Source: Pseudomonas sp. TTU2014-080ASC (GTDB lineage Bacteria; Pseudomonadota; Gammaproteobacteria; Pseudomonadales; Pseudomonadaceae). Taken from it: a DNA stretch of 64,000 nucleotides. Both the position numbers and the translations under genes were made by a program. Under the pieces are notes generated by a model, which ran no database searches, had not been told where the DNA came from, and worked only from the letters and a program-made list of their open reading frames with translations. Shown piece by piece: positions 1-9,271 of the stretch. The stretch is from the NCBI RefSeq assembly GCF_001446935.1, contig NZ_LKKK01000015.1, forward strand, positions 124,001 to 188,000, in the 5' to 3' direction. Each line of letters starts with the position of its first letter. Positions within the stretch are counted from its first letter, which is position 1.

Positions 1-284
1 ACATCCAGGCCCGGCATCTTGTTGAAACCGATCACCCGATCCACCGGGCGCTTGGCCAAATCGGCCTTGATCCACGCAGTCAGCTTCTCATTGCGCTTGT
101 GGTTGAACAGTGCCTTGACCGGCACCACCACCACATCAAAGCCCTCCGGTACCTCGCCTTCCCAGATCGGGGTATAGACCCGGATAGCATGGCCGCGCGC
201 CTGACACTCCAGAGCGATACGCATAAAGTCGCGCTGCAGACCACCAAAAGGGAAGTACTTATAGAGGATAAAAGCCAGCTGCAT
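1..284 (-). CDS. waaG: Lipopolysaccharide core glucosyltransferase I WaaG (5' part only)
   Basis: The first 94 or so residues of a GT-B glycosyltransferase run off the left edge. The start reads MQLAFILYKYFPFGGLQRDF, the N-terminus typical of WaaG, with the GGLQ loop at the nucleotide-sugar site. In the family, WaaG adds the first glucose (a galactosamine in Pseudomonas) to heptose II of the LPS inner core at the cytoplasmic face of the inner membrane. The ATG shares its A with the TGA stop of waaC (TGATG), so translation is very likely coupled. It is the most downstream visible member of a minus-strand waaF-waaC-waaG run. Confidence 0.9.
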   Translation of the reverse strand, partial: MQLAFILYKYFPFGGLQRDFMRIALECQARGHAIRVYTPIWEGEVPEGFDVVVVPVKALFNHKRNEKLTAWIKADLAKRPVDRVIGFNKMPGLD

Positions 285-1285
285 CAGATAACGCCCTCTG
301 CCAACAACAACGCCTGCAACTCAGTTGCTACACGTTGGGCCGGCAGGCTCTCAAAACAAGGTTTGTTGCGATCCCCCAGACCGGCATTCGGCCCGGTGGC
401 ACACAAATGAATTTGCGAGCGCCCGTAAGCGCCCACGCGGCCCGGCAAGGTCGGGCCGTACAGCGAAATGCTTGGCACATCCAGCGCTGCCGCCAAATGC
501 CCCAAACCGGTATCCACCGCCACGCAGGCGCTGGCTCCGGCAATCACTTTGGCCACACCCGCCAGGTTCAGCTTAGGCAGCACCACTGCATTCGGGATGC
601 CGGCAGCAATGCGCTCAGCGCGGGCTTTCTCAGCTTCACTGCCCCAGGGTAAGCGAATGCCCCAGCCCTGCTCGCTCATGGTCTCGGCCAGCTCGCGCCA
701 GTTTTCTTCCGGCCAGTGTTTGCTCGGCCACGTAGTGCCATGCAGGAACAGCAGATAAGGCTCCTGCCCGCCCACCGCCAACTGCTCCCGGCTCAAACCG
801 TAATCCGCCACAGTCGTCGGCTGCGGATAATCCAGCGCCTGGGCGAACAGCTGACGCAGACGCTCCAGCGCATGCTGTTCTTTCGGTACCGCGTAAAGTC
901 GGTCGTAAAAGCGGCAGGCGGCCGGTTCGCGGGCCGAGTTTTTATCCAGCCCGGCAATCGGGGCGGAGACATAACGGGTCAGCAACGCACTTTTGAGCAG
1001 GCCCTGGGCATCAATCACCAGATCATAACGGCGCTCGCGCAGACGCTGTTTAAAGCGCCGCCACTCGCCGGAAATCAGGGTCTTGATGATGTTCTTGCGC
1101 CAACGACGGATCGCCACCGGAATCACCTGCGCGACCGCAGGATGCCAGGCTGGAATCTCGGCAAAACCTTCCTCGACCACCCAGTCGAACTGAATCCCCG
1201 GAATCGCCCGGGCGGCATCAGTCAGCGCCGGAAGGGTGTGAACCACATCGCCAAGCGAGGAGGTTTTGATCAGTAAAACGCGCAA
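284..1285 (-). CDS. waaC: LPS heptosyltransferase I WaaC
   Basis: A 333-residue GT9-family heptosyltransferase that adds the first L-glycero-D-manno-heptose to Kdo of lipid A. The N-terminus MRVLLIKTSSLGDVVHTLPA is the family signature for the acceptor-binding region. The C-terminal half carries the donor-site segment (VAVDTGLGHLAAALDVPSI, then a YGPT motif). The start is a TTG that directly follows the TAG stop of waaF (TAGTTG), with no spacer. That suggests ribosome hand-over from waaF rather than independent initiation. Length is normal for the family. Confidence 0.95.
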   Translation of the reverse strand: MRVLLIKTSSLGDVVHTLPALTDAARAIPGIQFDWVVEEGFAEIPAWHPAVAQVIPVAIRRWRKNIIKTLISGEWRRFKQRLRERRYDLVIDAQGLLKSALLTRYVSAPIAGLDKNSAREPAACRFYDRLYAVPKEQHALERLRQLFAQALDYPQPTTVADYGLSREQLAVGGQEPYLLFLHGTTWPSKHWPEENWRELAETMSEQGWGIRLPWGSEAEKARAERIAAGIPNAVVLPKLNLAGVAKVIAGASACVAVDTGLGHLAAALDVPSISLYGPTLPGRVGAYGRSQIHLCATGPNAGLGDRNKPCFESLPAQRVATELQALLLAEGVI

Positions 1286-2320
1286 CTATCGGACCTCGAC
1301 CGGATCAACAACCAGGCGGCTCAGCGCCTCAATCACCGCCCGGGGTTTAAGTTCACCCAGACAGTTGTAATGGCCGAAACGGCAAGTACGTTCAAAACAC
1401 GGACTGCACTCGAGCCCCAGACGCACCACTTCAACCTGTTCCGCCAGCGGCGGCGTGAAACCCGGCGAGGTGGAGCCGTACACCGCCACCAGCGGGCGGT
1501 TCAGCGCTGCGGCCACGTGCATCAGGCCGGAGTCATTGGATACCACAGCATCGGCACAAGAGAGCAGATCAATCGCCTCAGCCAGGCTGGTTTCGCCGGC
1601 CAGGTTGTATGCTTCTTCACGCAGGCCCGGAATCAGACGGGCTCGAATATCCTCACCCACCGGGTGATCATTCTTCGAACCAAACAGCCAAACCTGCCAA
1701 CCCTCGCGGATTTTTAGCTCAGCGACCTTGGCGTAGTGCTCGCTAGGCCAGCGTTTGGCCTCACCGAACTCAGCGCCCGGGCACAGCGCCAGCACCGGGC
1801 GATCCAGGCTCAATCCGAACTTAGCCAGTGCAGCTTCACGGCTGGCCGGATCAATCTGCAGACTGGGGCGCGGATATGGCTTGGGCAACTCGGCGTTAGC
1901 GTCATAGGCCAGCGCCATAAAGCGCTCGATCATCAGCGGATAGCGCTCTTTGTCCAACACGCGGATATCGTTGAGCAGACCGTAACGCAGCTCGCCTTTC
2001 CAGCCGGTGCGCTTGGGAATCCCGGCAAAGAACGGCACCAGCGCCGACTTCAGCGAGTTGGGCAGCAGGATGGCCTGGTCGTATTGCCCGGCCAGACTTT
2101 TGCCGATCTTGCGCCGCGTGGCCAATTCCAGCACACCGTGGCCGAGCGGGAAGCTCAGCGCCTTGCGTACTTCCGGCATCCGCTCAAGGATCGGCCGGCT
2201 CCAGTCCGGCGCCAGCACATCAATTGCGCAGCCGGGATGACGTTGCTGCAGGCACTGAAACAGTGTCTGCGCCATCACCATGTCACCCACCCAACTCGGG
2301 CCTACGATCAATATATTCAT
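1286..2320 (-). CDS. waaF: LPS heptosyltransferase II WaaF
   Basis: A 344-residue GT9 heptosyltransferase that adds heptose II to the inner core. It shows the family start MNILIVGPSWVGDMVMAQ, the KRWP segment near residue 190 and the donor-site stretch VVSNDSGLMHVAAALNRPLV. I chose the ATG at 2320, which has GGAAG eight bases upstream. A TTG seven codons further up (2341) would give a non-conserved extension. The gene follows ilvE by 92 bases and abuts waaC without a gap. A cysteine-rich stretch near the C-terminus (CSPCFERTCRFGHYNC) is usual in WaaF. Confidence 0.95.
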   Translation of the reverse strand: MNILIVGPSWVGDMVMAQTLFQCLQQRHPGCAIDVLAPDWSRPILERMPEVRKALSFPLGHGVLELATRRKIGKSLAGQYDQAILLPNSLKSALVPFFAGIPKRTGWKGELRYGLLNDIRVLDKERYPLMIERFMALAYDANAELPKPYPRPSLQIDPASREAALAKFGLSLDRPVLALCPGAEFGEAKRWPSEHYAKVAELKIREGWQVWLFGSKNDHPVGEDIRARLIPGLREEAYNLAGETSLAEAIDLLSCADAVVSNDSGLMHVAAALNRPLVAVYGSTSPGFTPPLAEQVEVVRLGLECSPCFERTCRFGHYNCLGELKPRAVIEALSRLVVDPVEVR

Positions 2321-2412
2321 GCCACTTCCAGAAACGACCAAGGAGGCTTGCGCCCCCTTGTTGTTACATAGCTAAGTTTTTAGCAGCCAGCAACGCGCCA
2401 AAATGCTGCGCC

Positions 2413-3345
2413 TTACTTGACCAGCGTACGCCATTCGGCGTGAGCGTCAGTCTTGCCGGTGACCAGATCGAAGTAAGCAGTCTGCAACTTCTCAGTGACC
2501 GGACCACGGCGGCCAGCACCGATCTGACGGCCATCCACTTCACGGATCGGCGTTACTTCAGCCGCAGTACCAGTGAAGAAAGCTTCATCAGCGATGTAAA
2601 CCTCATCACGGGTGATGCGCTTCTCAACCACTTTCAGCCCCAGCTCTTCAGCCAGCGTCAGGATGGTGCTGCGGGTGATGCCGTTCAGGCAGGAAGTGAC
2701 TTCCGGTGTGTAAACCACGCCGTTCTTCACGATAAATACGTTTTCACCCGAACCTTCGGCCACGTAGCCTTCCGGGTCCAGCAGCAGGGCTTCATCAGCA
2801 CCACCGGAGATGGCTTCTTGCAGGGCCAGCATCGAGTTGATGTAGTTACCGTTGGCCTTGGCGCGGGTCATGGAGATGTTGACGTGGTGACGGGTGAAGG
2901 AGCTGGTGCGCACCTTGATCCCGACTTTCAACGCCTCGTCGCCCATGTAAGCGCCCCAGTGCCATGCTGCCACGATCACCTGAACTTTCAGGCCGGTGGC
3001 GCGCAGGCCCATGGCTTCAGATCCGTAGAACACCATCGGGCGGATGTAGGCGCTTTCCAGGTTGTTCTCACGCACCGCAGCACGGGTCGCTTCGTTGATT
3101 TCTTCTTTGCTGAACGGAATCTTCATACCCATGATGTGGGCAGAGTCGAACAGACGGTCGGTGTGCGCTTCCAAACGGAAAATCGCGGTGCCTTGCGGCG
3201 TGTTGTACGCGCGCACACCCTCGAACACGCCCATGCCGTAGTGCAGTGTGTGGGTCAGAACGTGGGTTTTAGCCTCACGCCACTGCACCAGCTCGCCGTC
3301 GTACCAGATCACACCATCACGATCGGCCATAGACGCTATCGACAT
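2413..3345 (-). CDS. ilvE: Branched-chain amino acid aminotransferase IlvE
   Basis: A 310-residue class IV PLP aminotransferase that makes the last, reversible transamination in Ile, Val and Leu synthesis, with glutamate as amino donor. The PLP lysine is K163 in TRAKANGNYINS. The phosphate-binding GITRSTIL and the EGSGEN and FFTGTAAEVTPI motifs are all present. The start at 3345 has AGGAG eight bases upstream; a second ATG five codons later (3330) is the start used in some relatives. It sits 65 bases downstream of glnE, so the two may share a transcript. Confidence 0.96.
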   Translation of the reverse strand: MSIASMADRDGVIWYDGELVQWREAKTHVLTHTLHYGMGVFEGVRAYNTPQGTAIFRLEAHTDRLFDSAHIMGMKIPFSKEEINEATRAAVRENNLESAYIRPMVFYGSEAMGLRATGLKVQVIVAAWHWGAYMGDEALKVGIKVRTSSFTRHHVNISMTRAKANGNYINSMLALQEAISGGADEALLLDPEGYVAEGSGENVFIVKNGVVYTPEVTSCLNGITRSTILTLAEELGLKVVEKRITRDEVYIADEAFFTGTAAEVTPIREVDGRQIGAGRRGPVTEKLQTAYFDLVTGKTDAHAEWRTLVK

Positions 3346-3410
3346 AGTTCCTGCTCCTCAATTCGTTATTACCGGGTTCACCAGCCTGCATCAGGCCAGC
3401 ACGAAAGTCT

Positions 3411-6350
3411 TCAGTTAAGCCCCAATTCCTGCCAGATGCGCATCACCGTGCGCCGCTCGCTCTCGAACTGGTCTCCACTTACCACCCCAGGTTGCTTCTG
3501 CAAGGCCTGGCGATGTGCCACCGAACGGTAGGCTTTATAAATATCCTGCAGCAGACGGGCATCTTCACCCGGCAGCAGCCCGACGCGCTCCAGCCCTTCC
3601 AGAATGCGAATATTGTCGGTGAACTCGAGCAATTCCGGGTACTGATGCGACCAAGCAAGAGCCGCGTATTGCACCATAAATTCAATATCGACGATACCAC
3701 CGGCGTCCTGCTTGAGGTCGTAGCTGGTACTGGCGTCAAAGGCATTGGCTGCGGTGCCCGCTGTAGTGGCCTTGGTCCCGAGGTTGTCGCGCATCTTCGC
3801 ACGCATCTCGCTGACCTCAGTACGCAGCTTGTCCAGGTCGCGCTCACGCCCCAGCACCTGAGCCCGCACGACCTCAAAGGCCTTACCAACCCGATCACTA
3901 CCGACCAGCACCCGCGCCCGCACCAACGCCTGATGCTCCCAGGTCCAGGCTTCACTCTGCTGATAGCGCTCAAACGCCCCCAGCGAACTCACCAACAGCC
4001 CTGCTGCGCCGGATGGACGCAAGCGCATGTCCACCTCATACAACTGACCGGAGTTGGTCTGCGTGGTCAGCAAATGGATGATGCGCTGACCAAGACGATT
4101 GAAGAACTGCGCACCATCAATCGACTTCGGCCCGTCCGTTTCAGCCTGCGAATCACCATCATGGATAAACACCAAGTCCAGATCGGAGCCATGGCCCAGT
4201 TCAAGGCCGCCCACTTTGCCGTAGCCGACCACAATAAAGTCCGGGTCACACAGGCTGCCGTCAGCCCGACGCGGCGTACCGTACTTGCTGACCATATGCC
4301 GCCAGGACAGCGCCAATACCTGATCCAGAATCGCCTCGGCCAGCCAGGTCAGGTAATCGCTGACTTTCATCAGAGGCAAGGTGCCGGTGATTTCCGAAGC
4401 AGCAACGCGCAAGCCGTGAGCCAGCTTAAAGTGGCGCAGGGCCTCCATCTGCTGTTCCAGGTCTTCTTCGGGAATGCGCATCAGCCGCTCACGCAACTGC
4501 GCAGCCAGCTCCGGCGCTAACGGCGGCTTGAACAGGCGACCTTCATTAAGCAGCTCATCAAGCAGCAGCGGGAAGCGCGCCATCTGCTCGGCGATCCACG
4601 GGCTGGCGGCAAACAGCGTTAGCAGACGCTGCAGCGCGTTAGGGTTTTCGGTGAGCAGGACAACATAAGCCGAACGCCGGGCAATGGCCTCGATCAGCGG
4701 CAAAACCCGCTCAAGCACCAGATCAGGATTATCTTGCTCGACGATTTTCGCCAACAGACGCGGCATAAACACATCCAGCCGTTCACGCCCCAGTCGCTGC
4801 ATGGTGCGCACCTGCACGCTGCTGCGCAGGCCCATCAGGCGCTGCCAAGCCGACTGCGGCGACTGGAAGCCCGCCTCCTCAAGCTGACGACAGGCGTCTT
4901 CCTCTTCCTGACGATCCTCCCAGAGCGGCAGCCATTCGCCACCTACGATGTCTTCGGAGTCTTCGTCTTCATCCGGGTCCGCAATCACACCGCGGAAGTG
5001 CCAGTCCACCCGACCACGCCAGAACATCAGCTGATCGTGGAACGCCTGCCAGCTGTCGAAACCCATGATGAACGCGACACGGGCGCGAGTCAGGTCATCC
5101 TCAGGCAGCATTTGCGTCTGGCGATCATCAATCGCTTGCAGCGCGTGCTCCACATAGCGCAGGAAGATGTAGCCTTCGCGCAGCTCGTCGGTCACCTCGC
5201 CAGACAGATAACCCTGCCCCTCAAGGGTATGCAGCACAGCGAACAGCGAGCGCTGCTGCAAACTGAGGTCACGGCCACCGTGAATCAGCTGAAACGCCTG
5301 CGCCACAAACTCCACTTCGCGGATGCCGCCGGAACCGAGCTTGATGTTCTCGGCCATGCCCTTACGCCGCACTTCCTGCTGAATCAGCTGCTTCATTGAG
5401 CGCAGCGCTTCAATGGCGGAAAAGTCCAGATAACGTCGGTACACGAACGGCCGCAGCATATTGAGCAATTGCGCGCCGGCCTCCTGATCACCGCCCACCA
5501 CGCGGGCTTTGATCATGGCGTAGCGCTCCCAGTCACGGCCCTGATCCTGGTAATACTGTTCCAATGCATTAAAGCTGTAGACCAACGGCCCGGCTGAGCC
5601 ATATGGCCGCAGGCGCATATCAGTACGGAACACAAAGCCGTCTACAGTGATCACATCCAGAGCTTTGATCAGCTTCTGGCCAAGCCGGGTGAAAAATTCC
5701 TGGTTATCCAGCGAGCGTTTGACCCCTTCGGTCTCCCCGCCTTCGGGATAACCGAAGATCAGGTCGATATCCGAGGACAGGTTGAGTTCATGCGCCCCCA
5801 GTTTGCCCATCCCGAGAATGACCATGTGTTGCGGTTGCCCGCTGCGGTTGCCGATGGGGGTTCCGCTCTGCGCACACAGGCGCTGATACAGCCAGTGATA
5901 GGCCAGATCCACGCAGGCATCGGCCAGATCAGACAAATCGCGACAGGTTTCCACCAGATCGGCTTGGCGGCTGATGTCCCGCCAAATGATGCGCAACTGG
6001 TGACGGTTGCGAAAACGCCGCAGCCGACGCCCCAGCTCATCTTCGTCATCGCAGCCATCCAGCGCCGCTTCCAGCTGAGCACGCAGGCTGCCGCTGCTCA
6101 GGCTGGACTCCAGTTCACCGCTATCCGCCACTTGCAGAAACATAAGAGGATCACGCTGAGCCTGCTCCAGCACAAAATCACTGGCCGCCACCACTCGTCG
6201 CAGGGTCTCGCGACGATGCTCCGGCCAGTTGTCGAAGCGTTCAGCCGCTTCAGGAGAATGCGCAGCAAACGCTTGCTGCAAAGACTGCTCGCCACGGGCG
6301 ACAAGGGGGAGTAACGCAGCAGGTAAAGCGGCCAGCACGGGCAGGCTCAT
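3411..6350 (-). CDS. glnE: Bifunctional glutamine synthetase adenylyltransferase/deadenylylase GlnE
   Basis: A 979-residue two-headed nucleotidyltransferase that attaches and removes AMP on glutamine synthetase in response to PII. The internal duplication is plain. The N-terminal deadenylylase half has SSDIDLIFGYPEGG and then FRTDMRLRPYGSAGPL. The C-terminal adenylylase half has GHGSDLDLVFIHDGD and then EVDMRLRPSGAAGLL. Each carries the G-S-x-x-D-x-D metal site. Length is close to the usual 945-985 residues. The start has an AAAGGA upstream. The gene is divergent from aceE, with 264 bases between them. Confidence 0.96.
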   Translation of the reverse strand: MSLPVLAALPAALLPLVARGEQSLQQAFAAHSPEAAERFDNWPEHRRETLRRVVAASDFVLEQAQRDPLMFLQVADSGELESSLSSGSLRAQLEAALDGCDDEDELGRRLRRFRNRHQLRIIWRDISRQADLVETCRDLSDLADACVDLAYHWLYQRLCAQSGTPIGNRSGQPQHMVILGMGKLGAHELNLSSDIDLIFGYPEGGETEGVKRSLDNQEFFTRLGQKLIKALDVITVDGFVFRTDMRLRPYGSAGPLVYSFNALEQYYQDQGRDWERYAMIKARVVGGDQEAGAQLLNMLRPFVYRRYLDFSAIEALRSMKQLIQQEVRRKGMAENIKLGSGGIREVEFVAQAFQLIHGGRDLSLQQRSLFAVLHTLEGQGYLSGEVTDELREGYIFLRYVEHALQAIDDRQTQMLPEDDLTRARVAFIMGFDSWQAFHDQLMFWRGRVDWHFRGVIADPDEDEDSEDIVGGEWLPLWEDRQEEEDACRQLEEAGFQSPQSAWQRLMGLRSSVQVRTMQRLGRERLDVFMPRLLAKIVEQDNPDLVLERVLPLIEAIARRSAYVVLLTENPNALQRLLTLFAASPWIAEQMARFPLLLDELLNEGRLFKPPLAPELAAQLRERLMRIPEEDLEQQMEALRHFKLAHGLRVAASEITGTLPLMKVSDYLTWLAEAILDQVLALSWRHMVSKYGTPRRADGSLCDPDFIVVGYGKVGGLELGHGSDLDLVFIHDGDSQAETDGPKSIDGAQFFNRLGQRIIHLLTTQTNSGQLYEVDMRLRPSGAAGLLVSSLGAFERYQQSEAWTWEHQALVRARVLVGSDRVGKAFEVVRAQVLGRERDLDKLRTEVSEMRAKMRDNLGTKATTAGTAANAFDASTSYDLKQDAGGIVDIEFMVQYAALAWSHQYPELLEFTDNIRILEGLERVGLLPGEDARLLQDIYKAYRSVAHRQALQKQPGVVSGDQFESERRTVMRIWQELGLN

Positions 6351-6440
6351 GGTCTATCCTTTTTAGCGTTCTGCAAGCGCCAGGGACACCTCAGGAAGGG
6401 ATACGACTGATGCGATTAACCTGGAACTAACTGATTGATA

Positions 6441-6456
6441 TGTAGTGTAACTACTA
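6441..6456. promoter_or_regulatory. Palindromic operator 1 upstream of aceE
   Basis: The core GTAGT-GTA-ACTAC (6442-6454) is a perfect 5-3-5 inverted repeat. A possible -35 element TTGATA ends at 6440, directly before it; no convincing -10 was found. A half-site plus three-base-spacer layout is common for GntR-type repressors, but the regulator is not in the window and its identity is open. Confidence 0.5.
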
Positions 6457-6492
6457 ACATTTGTGTCTAAAGGGCTGAAATTAGCGTCGGAA

Positions 6493-6507
6493 TGTAGTAA
6501 AACTACA
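6493..6507. promoter_or_regulatory. Palindromic operator 2 upstream of aceE
   Basis: TGTAGT-AAA-ACTACA is a perfect 15-base dyad with the same half-site as operator 1. The centres (6448 and 6500) are 52 bases apart, about five helical turns, so both copies face the same side of the DNA. It lies 108 bases before the aceE start codon. Confidence 0.5.
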
Positions 6508-6614
6508 ACCAGCCGCTTATACCCGGCCAACCCAATAATTTGCGCAGCCGCTCACAAAGCTGGCTGCGGTATCTGGCCTCCGATTCTGGAAGCCTTTGAG
6601 CCCTGGAGCAAGCC

Positions 6615-9260
6615 ATGCAAGACCTCGATCCCGTCGAAACCCAGGAATGGCTGGACGCCCTTGAGTCAGTCCTCGAAAACGAGGGTGAAGACCGCGCACA
6701 TTATCTGATGACCCGCATGGGTGAACTGGCTACACGTAGCGGCGCACAATTGCCATACGCAATTACCACGCCCTACCGCAACACCATCCCGGTAACTCAC
6801 GAAGCACGCATGCCGGGTGACCTGTTTATGGAGCGCCGCATCCGCTCCCTGGTGCGCTGGAACGCACTGGCCATGGTGATGCGTACCAACCTTGAGGATT
6901 CCGACCTCGGTGGTCACATTTCCAGCTTCGCCTCCTCCGCGACGCTGTACGACATTGGTTTTAACTACTTCTTCCAGGCTCCAACTGAAGAGCACGGCGG
7001 CGACCTGATCTTCTTCCAGGGCCACGCCAGCCCAGGCGTTTACGCCCGTGCCTTTATGGAAGGCCGCATCAGCGAAGACCAAATGAAAAACTTCCGTCGC
7101 GAAGTCGACGGCAAAGGTCTCTCCTCTTATCCACACCCATGGCTGATGCCGGACTTCTGGCAGTTCCCGACCGTATCCATGGGTCTGGGCCCGATCCAGG
7201 CCATCTACCAAGCCCGCTTCATGAAGTACCTGGAAGCGCGTGGCTTTATCCCGGCCGGTAAGCAGAAAGTCTGGTGCTTCCTGGGTGACGGCGAGTGTGA
7301 CGAGCCGGAATCCCTCGGTGCCATCTCCCTGGCTGGCCGCGAGAAGCTGGACAACCTGATCTTCGTCATCAACTGCAACCTGCAGCGCCTCGACGGCCCG
7401 GTTCGCGGCAACGGCAAGATCATTCAGGAACTGGAAGGCGTCTTCCGCGGCGCTCAGTGGAATGTAAACAAAGTCGTTTGGGGCCGCTTCTGGGACCCGC
7501 TGCTGGCCAAAGACGTCGACGGCCACCTGCAACGCCGCATGGACGAAGTAGTCGACGGCGAATACCAGAACTACAAAGCCAAAGACGGCGCTTACGTTCG
7601 CGAAAACTTCTTCAACACCCCAGAACTCAAGGCCATGGTCGCTGACCTATCCGACGACGAGATCTGGCGTCTGAACCGTGGCGGCCACGACCCGTACAAG
7701 GTCTACGCGGCCTACCACGACGCGGTCAACCACGAAGGTCAGCCGACCGTAATCCTGGCCAAGACCATCAAAGGCTACGGCACCGGCTCCGGTGAAGCGC
7801 AGAACACCGCGCACAACACCAAGAAAGTCGACGTGGAAAGCCTGCGCCAGTTCCGCGACCGCTTCGACATCCCGGTCAGCGACGACCAGCTCGAGCACCT
7901 GCCCTTCGTTAAACCGGAAGAAGGCAGCGCCGAAGCCCGTTACATTGCCGAACGCCGCGCCGCGCTGGGTGGCTTTGTACCGCAGCGTCGCCGTAAGAGC
8001 TTCAGCATCCCGACACCGCCGCTGGAAACCCTCAAGGCCATCCTCGACGGCACCGGCGAGCGCGAAATCTCCACCACCATGGCCTTCGTACGCATCCTCG
8101 CGCAGTTGGTGAAGGACAAAGACATCGGCCAGCGCATCGTCCCGATCATCCCGGACGAAGCTCGTACCTTTGGTATGGAAGGCATGTTCCGTCAGCTAGG
8201 CATCTACTCCTCCGTAGGCCAGCTGTATGAGCCTGTGGATAAAGACCAGGTGATGTTCTACAAAGAGGACAAGAAAGGTCAGATCCTCGAAGAAGGCATC
8301 AACGAAGCCGGTGCCATGAGTTCCTTCATCGCTGCCGGTACCTCGTACTCCACCCACAACCAGCCGATGCTGCCGTTCTACATCTTCTACTCGATGTTCG
8401 GCCTGCAGCGTATCGGCGACCTGGCTTGGGCCGCTGGCGACAGCCGCACCCGTGGCTTCCTGATCGGCGGCACCGCTGGCCGTACCACCCTGAACGGTGA
8501 AGGTCTGCAGCACGAAGACGGTCACAGCCACGTACTGGCTTCCACCATCCCGAACTGCCATTCCTATGACCCGACTTACGGCTACGAGCTGGCGGTGATC
8601 ATTCAGGACGGCATGAAGCGCATGACCGAACTGCAGGAAGACGTCTTCTACTACATCACCGTGATGAACGAGTCCTACCAGCAGCCAGCAATGCCAGCCG
8701 GTGTAGAGCAAGGCATCATCAAGGGCATGTACCTGCTCGAAGAAGACAAGCGCGAAGCTGCCCACCACGTACAACTGCTGGGCTGCGGCACCATCCTGCG
8801 TGAAGTCCGCGAAGCAGCGAAGATTCTGCGTGACGAATACAACATCGGCGCGGATGTCTGGAGCGTCACCAGCTTCAACGAACTGCGTCGCGACGGCCTC
8901 GCTGTTGAGCGTTATAACCGCCTGCACCCCGGCCAGAAACCGAAGCAGACCTACGTGCAAGAGTGCCTCAGCGGCCGTAACGGCCCGGTTGTAGCCAGCA
9001 CTGACTACATGAAGGTCTTCGCCGAGCAAATCCGCCAGTGGGTACCGAGCAAGGAATACAAAGTGCTGGGCACCGACGGCTTTGGCCGCAGTGACAGCCG
9101 CAAGAAACTGCGCCACTTCTTCGAAGTGGATCGTCAGTGGGTTGTTCTGGCTGCTCTGGAAGCCTTGGTTGACCGTGGCGAAATCGAAGCCAAGGTCTTG
9201 GCCGATGCCATCGCCAAGTTCGGCATTGATCCTGAAAAACCAAACCCACTGGACTGCTAA
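6615..9260 (+). CDS. aceE: Pyruvate dehydrogenase E1 component AceE (homodimeric type)
   Basis: An 881-residue thiamine-diphosphate enzyme that decarboxylates pyruvate and passes the acetyl group to the lipoyl arms of AceF. The ThDP/Mg motif is at about residues 228-256 (GDGECDEPE followed by the N-x-N-L-Q region). Length matches the single-chain E1 of gammaproteobacteria rather than the alpha/beta type. The ATG has GGAG eight bases upstream. AceF follows 11 bases later, so the two form an operon. Two matching palindromes in the upstream region (6441-6507) suggest a dedicated repressor. Confidence 0.97.
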   Translation: MQDLDPVETQEWLDALESVLENEGEDRAHYLMTRMGELATRSGAQLPYAITTPYRNTIPVTHEARMPGDLFMERRIRSLVRWNALAMVMRTNLEDSDLGGHISSFASSATLYDIGFNYFFQAPTEEHGGDLIFFQGHASPGVYARAFMEGRISEDQMKNFRREVDGKGLSSYPHPWLMPDFWQFPTVSMGLGPIQAIYQARFMKYLEARGFIPAGKQKVWCFLGDGECDEPESLGAISLAGREKLDNLIFVINCNLQRLDGPVRGNGKIIQELEGVFRGAQWNVNKVVWGRFWDPLLAKDVDGHLQRRMDEVVDGEYQNYKAKDGAYVRENFFNTPELKAMVADLSDDEIWRLNRGGHDPYKVYAAYHDAVNHEGQPTVILAKTIKGYGTGSGEAQNTAHNTKKVDVESLRQFRDRFDIPVSDDQLEHLPFVKPEEGSAEARYIAERRAALGGFVPQRRRKSFSIPTPPLETLKAILDGTGEREISTTMAFVRILAQLVKDKDIGQRIVPIIPDEARTFGMEGMFRQLGIYSSVGQLYEPVDKDQVMFYKEDKKGQILEEGINEAGAMSSFIAAGTSYSTHNQPMLPFYIFYSMFGLQRIGDLAWAAGDSRTRGFLIGGTAGRTTLNGEGLQHEDGHSHVLASTIPNCHSYDPTYGYELAVIIQDGMKRMTELQEDVFYYITVMNESYQQPAMPAGVEQGIIKGMYLLEEDKREAAHHVQLLGCGTILREVREAAKILRDEYNIGADVWSVTSFNELRRDGLAVERYNRLHPGQKPKQTYVQECLSGRNGPVVASTDYMKVFAEQIRQWVPSKEYKVLGTDGFGRSDSRKKLRHFFEVDRQWVVLAALEALVDRGEIEAKVLADAIAKFGIDPEKPNPLDC

Positions 9261-9271
9261 GGAGCGTCGCA

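Noticed and set aside
2224..3531. Plus-strand frame of 435 codons across waaF, ilvE and glnE
   Set aside because: It crosses three well-supported minus-strand genes.
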